A stretch of 15,536 bases of DNA, taken from assembly GCA_046727435.1 (NCBI GenBank), contig JBKPCR010000519.1, positions 1-15,536 on the forward strand, given 5' to 3'. Shown here piece after piece: positions 7,150-14,112 of this stretch; position 1 is the stretch's first letter, and each line of letters begins with the position of its first letter. A program made the translations under genes and the position numbers. This stretch comes from CAVPRW01 sp046727435 [NCBI: bacterium] (lineage in GTDB: Bacteria > Tectomicrobia > Entotheonellia > J063). The notes beneath the pieces are model-generated. The model made no database searches and was not told the origin of the DNA. It saw only the letters and a program-made list of their open reading frames with translations.

Positions 7150-9114
7150 TTATGAAGCCGCCTGAGATACCGCTTCGGCGGGGGCGGCGACCTTTTCGGC
7201 AAACCAGTCGAGAAGATAGCCAAAGCGCTGCAGCCGGTGGCTGGGCTTGCCGCTGCGCGACAGCTCATGGTTCTCGCCAGGAAAGCGTACAAACCGCACC
7301 TCCCGCCGCATCTGCTTCAGCGCCACAAAGAGCTGCTCGGCCTGCTCAATGGGGCAACGCAGGTCCTCCTCGCTATGCAGGATCAGTAGCGGTGTGCGGA
7401 TGTTCCGTACATAGGCCATTGGCGAATAGCGCCAGTACAGCTCTGGGTCCTCCCATTGGCGCACCCGGAGATAGGCGTAGCCCGACCAGATGTCACTGGT
7501 GCCGTCTTTGCTGTAGCGGTTATAGAGGCCACGCTCTGGCACCGCTGCTACAAACCGGTCGGTGTGACCGACGATCCAGCCCGTGAGATAGCCGCCATAG
7601 CTGCCGCCGAGCAGCCCGAGACGTGTCGCGTCAATAAAATCGTACCGTCGCAGCGCCTCATCGAGGGCGGTCAGCACGTCTGCCGAGTCGGGCTCACCCG
7701 GGCAGCCAATGATCGCCCGGGCAAAGGCCTCTTCTCGGCCACTGCTCCCACGTGGATTGCAGCCGATGACGACATAGCCTGCCCCGGCTTGCACCTGGAA
7801 CTCGTCGAAGAATGCCCAGCCATACTGGGCAAACGGTCCGCCGTGGATGTTGACCAGCGCTGGGTAACGCCGCCCCGGCTCGAAGCCAGCGGGACGCATC
7901 ACCCAAGCGTCGACCTCAAAGCCGCCCGACTGTACCGTGAAGTGCTCGAGCTCCGGCAGCTCCACCTCGGCGCGCCAGTCGGCGTTGAGATCGCTGACCT
8001 GCCGCTCGCCTAACGCCGTGTACACATACACTTCGGCAGGGCGGTGCGGCTCTGAGGCCGTAAACGCCACAGTGGTGCCAGCCACGCTATACGAGGCCAC
8101 GCTCCGCCTCCCAGAGACCAGCGGCGTCACGCTTCCATCCGCCACCTGCACTTCGATCACGCCCACCGTGCCCCGGTCCTCAACCCCTACAATGAGGGCG
8201 GTGCCGTCTGTCCGCCAGATGGGTGCCGCCGTGTCGCCGATCTCGAGATGGCGGTCGAAGCCCATGGTCACACAACGGGGCATGCCGCCAGCCGTCGGGA
8301 CCAGCCACAGACGGCTATGGCGGGGTGAGTCCTCAGCATCAGCGTAGCCCAGATAGGCCATCGCCTGTCCGTCCGGTGACCAAGCGGGCAGTGCGCAGGC
8401 GCCTCCGCCGGGAGTCAGCCGCACGGGCTCGCTCCCCGCCGCATCCACGATGAAGATATCCTCGGCGTGATCCTGGTCGCGATCGTGGTGGCGGGCCGAG
8501 ACAAAGGCCAGGCGGCCGCCATCGGGCGACCAGGCCGGCTGAGTGTCGTCCCAATCGCCGTCGGTGAGCTGGCGGGTCGCACCGGTGACGGCATCGATGA
8601 CAAACAGGTGCCGACGGCGATCATAAATAAAACCCTCGCCATTGGCGCGATACTTGAGCCTGGTGATCAGCCGCGCCGGGGGCGTCTTCGGCTTGCCCTG
8701 CTGGCTCCCATTATCCTCGCCACCCATGCGCACCACAGTGACCAGTCGCGTGCCGTCAGGCGACCACACGGGTGCGCCAGCGCCCTGGGGGATAGCGGTG
8801 AGCTGGCGTGCTTCGCCACCGATGACGTCTATGACGTAAATCTGCGCCTTGCCACCCTCGCGGTCGGACAGAAATGCCAGACGTGTGCCATCGGGCGCCC
8901 AGCGCGGTGCGCTGTCCTTGCCCGCGCCGCCGGTGAAGCGCCTGGGTGGGGTCGAACAATCAGCTGGCCCCAGCCAGATGGCCGCGCGATAGTCGTCGGC
9001 CTCCTTGTCCAGATGCGTGACCGTAAAGGCCACCAGGCGCCCATCGGGCGAGAGGCGCGCATCCGATACCCACTGAATGTTGAACAGGTCCGTCGGAATC
9101 ATGCCGCGAGCCAT
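7150..9114 (-). CDS. S9 family (prolyl oligopeptidase / acylaminoacyl-peptidase-like) serine peptidase
   Basis: 654 residues from ATG 9114. The N-terminal half is a beta-propeller made of WD40/PD40-like repeats, each with the hallmark SPDG or PDGTR turn (LSPDGRLVAF, APDGTRLAFLSDR, WSPDGTRLV, WSPDGGRLAFVS, WSPDGQAMAY). The C-terminal third is an alpha/beta hydrolase: HGGP (about 424-427) for the oxyanion hole, nucleophile Ser505 in GLLGGSYGGYLTGW, Asp584 in LHSEEDLRCP, and His616 in GENHELS. All three triad residues are present. Such enzymes cleave short peptides or acylated N-termini; no signal peptide is seen, so it is cytoplasmic. AAGGAG lies 6 bases before ATG 9114. A GTG at 9225 is in frame and also has AGGAG 6 bases upstream; it would add 37 hydrophilic residues. 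The gene lies 132 bp downstream of the dienelactone hydrolase on the same strand, so they may share a transcript. Confidence 0.93.
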   Translation of the reverse strand: MARGMIPTDLFNIQWVSDARLSPDGRLVAFTVTHLDKEADDYRAAIWLGPADCSTPPRRFTGGAGKDSAPRWAPDGTRLAFLSDREGGKAQIYVIDVIGGEARQLTAIPQGAGAPVWSPDGTRLVTVVRMGGEDNGSQQGKPKTPPARLITRLKYRANGEGFIYDRRRHLFVIDAVTGATRQLTDGDWDDTQPAWSPDGGRLAFVSARHHDRDQDHAEDIFIVDAAGSEPVRLTPGGGACALPAWSPDGQAMAYLGYADAEDSPRHSRLWLVPTAGGMPRCVTMGFDRHLEIGDTAAPIWRTDGTALIVGVEDRGTVGVIEVQVADGSVTPLVSGRRSVASYSVAGTTVAFTASEPHRPAEVYVYTALGERQVSDLNADWRAEVELPELEHFTVQSGGFEVDAWVMRPAGFEPGRRYPALVNIHGGPFAQYGWAFFDEFQVQAGAGYVVIGCNPRGSSGREEAFARAIIGCPGEPDSADVLTALDEALRRYDFIDATRLGLLGGSYGGYLTGWIVGHTDRFVAAVPERGLYNRYSKDGTSDIWSGYAYLRVRQWEDPELYWRYSPMAYVRNIRTPLLILHSEEDLRCPIEQAEQLFVALKQMRREVRFVRFPGENHELSRSGKPSHRLQRFGYLLDWFAEKVAAPAEAVSQAAS

Positions 9115-9246
9115 ACAAGGCTCCTTCTCATGGCGACCTCCTCTCCGTAGCTCTGCCTTATGCAGCCCGTCAAGAAAGCGCTCTAAGCCCTCCTGATCTT
9201 TCGCGAGGTCCGCCTGCCACACCACGCTGATCTCCTGCAGCGAGGA

Positions 9247-10044
9247 CTATTCCCACCGCCGGTTCTTGGTAAAATCGTAGTGAACCGAGGTATCGCTTTC
9301 GAAACGCCAAACGACCCGCTCTTCGTCCCACCCCTTATTGAGTGTAGCGTCCAGGAAGAAGAGAATCTGTCCCCAAGCCGCTTGCCCCTGAGAGGCGCGG
9401 TAGCGCCCCGGCATGGTGTCGTTCAGGAAGCCATGAGGAGCATCCGCATAGACGCGGATGTCAAAGCTCTTCTTGGCGGTGGCCAGCACATTACACAGAC
9501 GAAGGACGTTGTCTAAAGGGACCAAGTTGTCCAACTCGCCAAATATCCCCTGGACTGGGCAGGACACCTTCTCCAGAAGCCCATTGATCGGCTCCGGTCG
9601 GAGCTGATGAGACTCCCAGTCCGCGTTGTAGATGGCACCATACATAACTATGCTGGCCGAGAGATAATTACGGTAGGCGGAAATCAGAATCGGCTGGCGC
9701 CCGGTCTGGCAAACGCCAATCATGGCGAGCCGGCTGCTGTCGACATCCGGCAGTGTGCGCAGATAGGTCACTATTGTATCCACGTCCCGCAGTACCTCTT
9801 CATCAGCCAGCTCCACACGACTGTCACCGTGCGCCAGGGCATGCCGGTCACCCGTGAAACGGGAGAAGAGGTCTGGGACAACCGTTACATAGCCAGCATC
9901 GACTAGCTTTTGCGCTAAGTCTGTCGTGTGCTGAACGATACCATAGCGCTCGTGGAGATGGATGACTGCGGGCCGCTTGGCTGCCCCACCGGGACGCCCA
10001 AGAAAGCCATTGATCCTATTGTCGATGCGAATCTGGGTCAGCAT
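9247..10044 (-). CDS. Dienelactone hydrolase family protein
   Basis: 265 residues from ATG 10044, which has GGGAGG 6 bases upstream; the longer open frame back to 10134 has no such site. The fold is an alpha/beta hydrolase of dienelactone hydrolase type. Candidate active-site residues are Glu32 in IHLHERYGI, Cys112 in MIGVCQTGRQP (the family usually has GxCxGG, here the second-last position is Thr), Asp172 in FGELDNLVP, and His204 in DAPHGFLND. The Cys-Asp-His set matches the family's triad, and the Glu matches the residue that activates the cysteine. Classical members hydrolyse dienelactone in chlorocatechol degradation, but most homologues have unknown ester or lactone substrates. It probably leads a two-gene transcript with the S9 peptidase. 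It is divergent from the amidohydrolase at 10661. Confidence 0.92.
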   Translation of the reverse strand: MLTQIRIDNRINGFLGRPGGAAKRPAVIHLHERYGIVQHTTDLAQKLVDAGYVTVVPDLFSRFTGDRHALAHGDSRVELADEEVLRDVDTIVTYLRTLPDVDSSRLAMIGVCQTGRQPILISAYRNYLSASIVMYGAIYNADWESHQLRPEPINGLLEKVSCPVQGIFGELDNLVPLDNVLRLCNVLATAKKSFDIRVYADAPHGFLNDTMPGRYRASQGQAAWGQILFFLDATLNKGWDEERVVWRFESDTSVHYDFTKNRRWE

Positions 10045-10055
10045 ACGATGCCTCC

Positions 10056-10073
10056 CTACTTGCTCCGTTGCAC
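10056..10073 (-). CDS. Possible five-codon leader ORF before the dienelactone hydrolase
   Basis: On the minus strand GTG CAA CGG AGC AAG TAG (10073-10056) follows AGGAGG (complement of 10081-10086) at a 7-base spacing. It ends 11 bases before the hydrolase ATG, just at its ribosome-binding site. This could be a coupled minicistron that loads ribosomes, or chance in a purine-rich leader. Confidence 0.2.
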   Translation of the reverse strand: MQRSK

Positions 10074-10267
10074 GGTGTAACCTCCTATCGGCACCTTCTC
10101 GTGGCACAGATTCGAGTGTCTTACAGCTCGCCACCCGTATCGCTCGTGATGTGGCCTACCAGAGCATGGACCATCATCGCCACCGACCTGCTCATCGACC
10201 TGTCGACGCCCACCGCTCATTACGATTTCCGTCACGCCGGGACGCAGTGAACTTGGCGGGGACTGGG
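10074..10267. other. Intergenic DNA between divergent hydrolase genes, no gene recognised
   Basis: Open frames here give translations without family features. It must contain the promoter of the dienelactone hydrolase operon, but no convincing -35/-10 pair stands out. Confidence 0.4.
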
Positions 10268-10525
10268 ATGCATCAGCTTAACGCGCACTCAGGTATCGCC
10301 GAGGCAGCAAGAGACCCCAACGCTGTGATGGGCACGGAGAGAGATCATACCCGAAATGGTGCGTCCATGAAAGCATGCGACAAAATCCTTGCTACGATGG
10401 GGCTGCTGCGCGACAATAGCGTCATCGGCACGCCAGCCATGGTGGCCGACCGCTGGCACGCGCCACAGAAGGCGTGTGGCTGGCAGAGGATCTTGGCTGA
10501 GGGGCACCGCGGCCACCTGATCTAG
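10268..10525 (+). pseudogene. Possible C-terminal remnant of a luciferase-like (LLM) flavin monooxygenase
   Basis: In the frame ending at TAG 10523-10525 the last 60 residues or so read ASMKACDKILATMGLLRD, then SVIGTPAMVADRWHAPQKA, then CGWQRILAEGHRGHLI. The order 'V(I/T)G(S/T)P..VAD.....-x-(A)GWxRxLAExxxGxLI' resembles the end of LLM-class flavin-dependent oxidoreductases, where this segment closes the barrel. No start codon with a ribosome-binding site and no upstream barrel is visible, so it would be a remnant about one fifth the usual length. It is a pattern-based guess; chance open frame is the alternative. Confidence 0.35.
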
Positions 10526-10545
10526 CTTGCGTAGGTGGTGACATC

Positions 10546-10577
10546 CCGGCGGTGGGTCGAGACGGTACCGCCGCCGG
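10546..10577. repeat. GC-rich imperfect hairpin upstream of the amidohydrolase
   Basis: CCGGCGG (10546-10552) pairs with CCGCCGG (10571-10577); an alternative register pairs GGCGGT (10548-10553) with ACCGCC (10567-10572). The two mutually exclusive stems lie 84-115 bp before the amidohydrolase start. This may be a terminator for whatever stood upstream or a leader structure; in such GC-rich DNA it could also be chance. Confidence 0.25.
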
Positions 10578-10660
10578 TTCAGGCGCGGCTGATCCGGGGC
10601 CCGCTGGCGCGGTGACGTCAGCAAACTGAGAACGGATAGCACGCGAAAAAGGAGCCCGTT

Positions 10661-11479
10661 ATGCTGATCGTTGATTCGCAAGTGCATATCTGGACAAGCG
10701 GCATGCCTACCAATCGAGCGCACCGACAGATCTCCTCCTTCACCAAGGACGATCTGCTCAAGGAAATGGATGAAGCGGGCGTCAACGCGGCCGTGATTCA
10801 TCCGCCGGGCTGGGACCCGAATGCCAACGAGGTGGCGGTTAATGCCGCCCGTCAGCACCCCGACCGACTCTCAATCCTGGGGAACTTCCCCCTCGATCGC
10901 CCGGAGAGCCGTACCCTGCTCGACGGCTGGAAGCAGCGGCCAGGGATGCTCGGCCTGCGCTTCACGTTTCAACAACCGCATCAGCAGGCCTGGCTGCGAG
11001 ATGGGAGCCTGGACTGGTTGTGGTCCGCGGCGGAACGCGCTAGGGTGCCTATTGGGCTGGCCGCGGCCAGTTTCCTGCCGATCGTCGGGGAGATCGCAGC
11101 TCGCCATCCAGGGCTGAAGCTGCACGTTGATCACCTGGGCAGGGCCGGAGGTACCAAGGACGAGGCGGCCTTCGCCAACCTGCCAGAGCTCTTAGCGCTG
11201 GCCAGGTATCCAAATGTAGCGGTTAAGGCCAGCGGGGCGCCGAGCTATTCGAGCCAACCCTATCCCTATCGCAACATTCAGACGTATATCAGGCAGATCT
11301 ATGATGCCTTCGGTCCGGAGCGCACGTTCTGGGGGACGGATATCACACGTATGCCGTGCTCCTGGCGGCAATGCGTGACGATGTTCACGGAGGAGCTATC
11401 GTGGCTGTCGGGGCGTGACCAAGAGCTGGTCATGGGGCGTGCCCTGTGCAATTGGATTGATTGGAAGCTGCCGGGATAA
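10661..11479 (+). CDS. Amidohydrolase-2 family metal-dependent hydrolase (TIM barrel)
   Basis: 272 residues, complete; AAAAAGGAG lies 6 bases upstream of ATG 10661. The N-terminal metal motif is IVDSQVHIW (Asp5, Gln7, His9): Gln replaces the first His of the usual HxH, a change I believe is common in this branch. The barrel continues with LHVDHLGR (His155, His158), VAVKASG (Lys189, strand end) and FWGTDITRMP (catalytic/metal Asp227), and closes with ALCNWIDWKL, the typical C-terminus of the family. Relatives include lactonases such as 2-pyrone-4,6-dicarboxylate hydrolase and decarboxylases of the ACMSD type. Substrate cannot be assigned. It is cytoplasmic. The divergent dienelactone hydrolase also suggests breakdown of ring-cleavage lactones, an inference from family membership only. 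Confidence 0.9.
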   Translation: MLIVDSQVHIWTSGMPTNRAHRQISSFTKDDLLKEMDEAGVNAAVIHPPGWDPNANEVAVNAARQHPDRLSILGNFPLDRPESRTLLDGWKQRPGMLGLRFTFQQPHQQAWLRDGSLDWLWSAAERARVPIGLAAASFLPIVGEIAARHPGLKLHVDHLGRAGGTKDEAAFANLPELLALARYPNVAVKASGAPSYSSQPYPYRNIQTYIRQIYDAFGPERTFWGTDITRMPCSWRQCVTMFTEELSWLSGRDQELVMGRALCNWIDWKLPG

Positions 11480-11768
11480 AGCGGCGGAAGCAAATGAAGA
11501 CCGTGATGGCGGGCGCCGCGTTGGCGACCAGACACCTCGGGTTCCGTATCAGCAGGTGATCAACGCGGCCTGCCCGCTCAACCCAGACACAAAGTCGTGG
11601 TGGTTGGCATGGTGAAGGGGCTGGCGAGCTCATAGCGCGATTGTTCCGCCCACAGGGGAGCGGTACCAGCCGAAGCATCTGGTGTGAGGTTTGTCGCCTC
11701 CCGAGCCCTTGTAAAGGCTTTGAATTCTCGTGCCATCTGAGCGCGTACGGCCGCAGGTTTTGCCATAG
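11480..11768. other. Intergenic DNA after the amidohydrolase, no gene recognised
   Basis: Nothing protein-like was recognised in any frame, and no clear terminator follows the amidohydrolase stop. It may be the eroded 3' part of the repeat-protein pseudogene on the minus strand. Confidence 0.4.
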
Positions 11769-12414
11769 GTCTTTAAAGAGCGTCTCACCCATAATGATCG
11801 TCCGCCAGACTTCTTTTGCATTCCGGCCCACCCGTACGACCGTAAAGCAGGACACGAGCGATGTCCTGCAGGTACGGCCTGCCGCAAAAAATCACCGCTC
11901 ACATCGACAGCCACGGCCAATGCGGCATTGTTATCGTGCGGAAACGGATCGTTCAGATCATACTTCCAGGCGATGGTACCCCTGTTTCTAATCTTCACCA
12001 TCCTGAACTCATGCGGCGTTCCCAAAAGGCCGGCAGCCGTATTTTGGGCATAGCCCGCCAGGGCAATACTATGCCGCCGAGGATCGGCAGCGATAGCAAG
12101 CTCAGCATCATCGCGATCAACGCGCTTGCCGGGACCGGTAATGACCGCCGCCAGTCCTCGTGCCCTTCCGTGATACTGGCCACCGTCATATCGAAGGACG
12201 TACGGTCGTTTTGCGTCACACCGACGGCAATCATCGCGCCGGTGATGGGCTCCGACACCACCGCGCGCCCTTCGTTTGTGTATGGTGCAGTACCGATGAT
12301 GGGCACATCCCACAGCACCGTCCCCGTGTCTTTGTTGAGCGCAACGACCGTGAAGGTGCTGAGCGCCTGGCTGCTATCCTGAGCCAGCCTGGTCACAACA
12401 GGATTGCCGTTGAG
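11769..12414 (-). pseudogene. Decayed repeat (PQQ/beta-propeller-like) protein gene with at least two frameshifts
   Basis: On the minus strand three successive blocks, each in a different frame, carry the same repeat theme. Block 1 (about 12414-12172): STFTVVALNKDTGTVLW, a 'GTAP..NEGRAV' stretch, then AVGVTQNDRTSFDMTVASI. Block 2 (about 12115-11885): AGYAQNTAAGLLG, FRMVKIRNRGTIAWKYDLN, then ALAVAVDVSGDF. Block 3 (about 11855-11769): CFTVVRVGRNAKEVWRTII. The shared unit is roughly 'FTVVKxxxxGxxxWxxxIxGT..xAxAVAVDxxGDxxxAGxTQN', as in bacterial PQQ-like or SBBP-like propellers. Because similarity continues in order but changes frame twice, this is best read as a gene broken by indels. Its 5' end abuts the DinB ribosome-binding site, so that end seems to be cut off. 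Start, full length and function are lost. Confidence 0.65.
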
Positions 12415-12424
12415 GAGGTGAATA

Positions 12425-12940
12425 ATGGCGACAACCATGAAGGAGATCCTGGAGCGATATGAGCACCAGCACGCCTCCACGCACGCCGTGATCGCGGCGA
12501 TGCCCGAGGTCCACGCGTCGTTCCGCCCGCACGAGCGCTCCCTGAGCTGGGGGCAGCTGGCCTGGCACGTGGCCACCACACCGCTCTATTATGTGAGCGA
12601 GGTCTTCAGGCTCCCCACGCAGTTGGGGTGGGACCTCGACAACGCCAGGCCGCCCACAACGACGGCGGGGCTGGTCCAGGGGCTCGACGACATCTACGAT
12701 GAGATTGTCGACGCCCTCCGCACGAAGGACGACGCCTGGCTCGATGAGATGACCGATTACCACGGGACAATGAAGGAGAAGCGTTGGATCCTGGGCCACG
12801 TGATCGACCAGGAGGTTCACCACCGGGGTCAGATGACGGTATTGCTCAGGTTGAAGGACGCAAGCGTGCCACAGGTATACGGCCCCACGGCAGATGAGTG
12901 CAACGAGGTACGGCGATTTCGGCACCACCTCTTCGTCTGA
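12425..12940 (+). CDS. DinB-family protein, in frame with a downstream ferredoxin-like sequence
   Basis: 171 residues from ATG 12425, with GAGGAGG 6-7 bases upstream. DinB/YfiT-like proteins are four-helix bundles that usually bind a divalent metal through three histidines; some are thiol-dependent transferases. Here the first ligand is His48 in GQLAWHVATTPLYY. The last helix reads HVIDQEVHHRGQMTVLLRL: the usual 'DHE.HHRGQ' has become DQE.HHRGQ, so the second ligand position is Gln128, while His132/133 are kept. The typical DinB C-terminus appears as VPQVYGPTADE (149-158). After that, the extra residues CNEVRRFRHHLFV do not look like DinB and resemble a ferredoxin N-terminus. The stop is TGA (12938-12940), and the same frame stays open to 13213 and encodes a ferredoxin fold. 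Metal binding may be impaired, or water/Gln may substitute. Confidence 0.88.
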   Translation: MATTMKEILERYEHQHASTHAVIAAMPEVHASFRPHERSLSWGQLAWHVATTPLYYVSEVFRLPTQLGWDLDNARPPTTTAGLVQGLDDIYDEIVDALRTKDDAWLDEMTDYHGTMKEKRWILGHVIDQEVHHRGQMTVLLRLKDASVPQVYGPTADECNEVRRFRHHLFV

Positions 12941-13213
12941 ACCAGGCCGCGCTGCACGGTCAACGGACAGTCGGAGGCCCTCTTCAAGCTGATGGCCCGC
13001 CGGCTCAAGGATCACGGTCTCGATAAAGGTGCAGAGGCGGTTCGACAAACGCGGTGTAACTGCTTTCTTGTCTGCTCGGGAGGTCCCGTGGTCGTGGTGT
13101 ACCCGGACAATGTGTGGTACCGAAAGGTCACGCCTGAACTGCTTGACCGGATTATCACGGAGCACCTGCAGCACGGCACGCCGGTGCAGGAGCACGTCTA
13201 TCACCAAGGATAG
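12917..13213 (+). pseudogene. Thioredoxin-like [2Fe-2S] ferredoxin sequence interrupted by in-frame TGA (pseudogene, or Sec-containing protein)
   Basis: Reading through the TGA at 12938-12940 in the DinB frame gives FRHHLFV-[TGA]-TRPRCTVNGQSEALFKLMA, then RLKDHGLDKG, then TRCNCFLVCSGGPVVVVYP, then DNVWYRKVTPELLDRIITEH, ending at TAG 13211-13213. Thioredoxin-fold [2Fe-2S] ferredoxins have 'FxxxxFVCxxxxC..xG', a later 'CxxxCxxGPxVVVYPDxxWY' and a helix 'VxPEDxxxIVxEHL'. Every element is present, with the TGA exactly where the first cluster cysteine stands (CxxxxC spacing to Cys 12953-12955). The other ligands are the Cys codons at 13061 and 13073. No start codon with a ribosome-binding site exists for a separate gene; ATG 12992 would lose two ligands. 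It may be a nonsense-mutated gene fused to DinB, a fusion scar, or a selenocysteine protein. A convincing SECIS hairpin was not seen (only a weak bulged CGCTG/CAGTCG stem nearby). Confidence 0.6.
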
Positions 13214-13413
13214 GGAAGGCCAGGGCGGGCTCTTCCAGATGAGTGAGTGAGACCTTGGGACAGTTGTCGCGGCCGTCACGCTCCCCTAGGACAGCGGCAA
13301 GGATCCTGGTCAAAAACTCATGCAGAGATGTCTGACATCACACGACCGGAAGCTCCTGCATGCTCAGCCGCTCGTGTCCCGCACAGACCATGTGTTGATG
13401 GGTCCCACTCGCG

Positions 13414-13442
13414 TTGACAACCCTGCCAAAGCCGACTACACT
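13414..13442 (+). promoter_or_regulatory. Sigma-70-like promoter of the second DinB gene
   Basis: A perfect -35 TTGACA (13414-13419), a 17-base spacer and a -10 TACACT (13437-13442, 4 of 6 matches) lie about 58 bp before ATG 13500. Transcription would start near 13449, giving a leader of about 50 bases. The inverted repeat CTCGT...ACGAG (13441-13458) spans the predicted start point and could be an operator. Confidence 0.65.
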
Positions 13443-13499
13443 CGTGCCAAGTGACGAGGGAGGTGTCGAGGTAGACCAACATGTCATGGAGGGACACAC

Positions 13500-14087
13500 A
13501 TGGACCTGGTGTCATTCTTCCTGCCCCCTCACGAGACCATGTATACGCAAATCTCTGACCGCTTCAATCAGCTGACCGATGACCAGATACGGCTCCGCCC
13601 CCATCCACACCTGAACTCCATTGCCTGGCTGCTCTGGCACATGGCCCGTAGTGAGGACATGGGGGTCAATCGGCTGATCGCCAATCGCCCAGATGTCCTG
13701 ACCGGGGAGGGCTGGGCATCGCGCTTGAACCTGACACGCCGCGATATGGGCACGGGGATGACCGACGACGAAGTGGTCGAGTTTAGTGCCAGGGTGAACA
13801 CGGTGGCGCTGCGTGCGTATAGCGGAGCCGTGGGGCGAAGGACGCAGGAGATCGTCCGAGGCCTGCCAGCCGAGGCGTGGGATGACGTGCCGGATCCGTC
13901 GCATATCCACCGGGTGCTGGTCGAGGAGGGGGTTATTGGGCCACACGCCGGCTGGGTTGAACAGGTGTACGTCGGCAAAACCAAGGGGTGGTTGCTGCTC
14001 CAGATGGCTCTCAGGCACCCGAGCGGACATCTCGGCCAAGCCACGCTGACCAGGAAGATGCAGGGCTTGGGCAGCGGTGGCCGCTGA
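13500..14087 (+). CDS. DinB-family protein (second, divergent type)
   Basis: 195 residues, complete; GGAGG lies 7 bases before ATG 13500 and a clear promoter stands upstream. The helix with the first metal ligand reads IAWLLWHMARSEDMGVNRLI (His47). The C-terminal ligand helix reads MALRHPSGHLGQATLTRKMQ (His173 and His177, HxxxH), so all three expected histidines are kept, unlike the other DinB at 12425. The sequence is of the DinB_2 kind, longer than the first one, and the two share little beyond the fold pattern, so they are not a recent duplication. Function within the superfamily (thiol transferase, hydrolase or stress-linked) is unknown. A short inverted repeat CAGCGG-TGG-CCGCTG (14072-14086) overlaps the stop codon and may help end the message. 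Confidence 0.88.
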   Translation: MDLVSFFLPPHETMYTQISDRFNQLTDDQIRLRPHPHLNSIAWLLWHMARSEDMGVNRLIANRPDVLTGEGWASRLNLTRRDMGTGMTDDEVVEFSARVNTVALRAYSGAVGRRTQEIVRGLPAEAWDDVPDPSHIHRVLVEEGVIGPHAGWVEQVYVGKTKGWLLLQMALRHPSGHLGQATLTRKMQGLGSGGR

Positions 14088-14112
14088 ATGTGCCCCCGAG
14101 AGCGCGTCCTAG

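Noticed and set aside
6372-7586. Continuation of the open frame that starts at the phosphatase ATG, up to a 478-residue product
   Set aside because: After about residue 74 the translation is R/G/P-rich and overlaps the transporter frame and then the antisense of the S9 peptidase; it is a GC-driven open frame, not protein.
12941-12990. A clear SECIS element after the TGA
   Set aside because: Only a weak bulged stem (CGCTG with CAGTCG) and a short GGCC/GGCC pairing were found; not enough to call a SECIS by eye.
12992-13213. Independent ferredoxin gene starting at ATG 12992
   Set aside because: It would lack the first two cluster ligands and has no ribosome-binding site at a useful distance; the homology clearly extends upstream of this ATG.
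12374-13279. 301-residue minus-strand open frame opposite DinB and ferredoxin
   Set aside because: The plus strand carries clear DinB and ferredoxin motifs; the reverse frame is a shadow.
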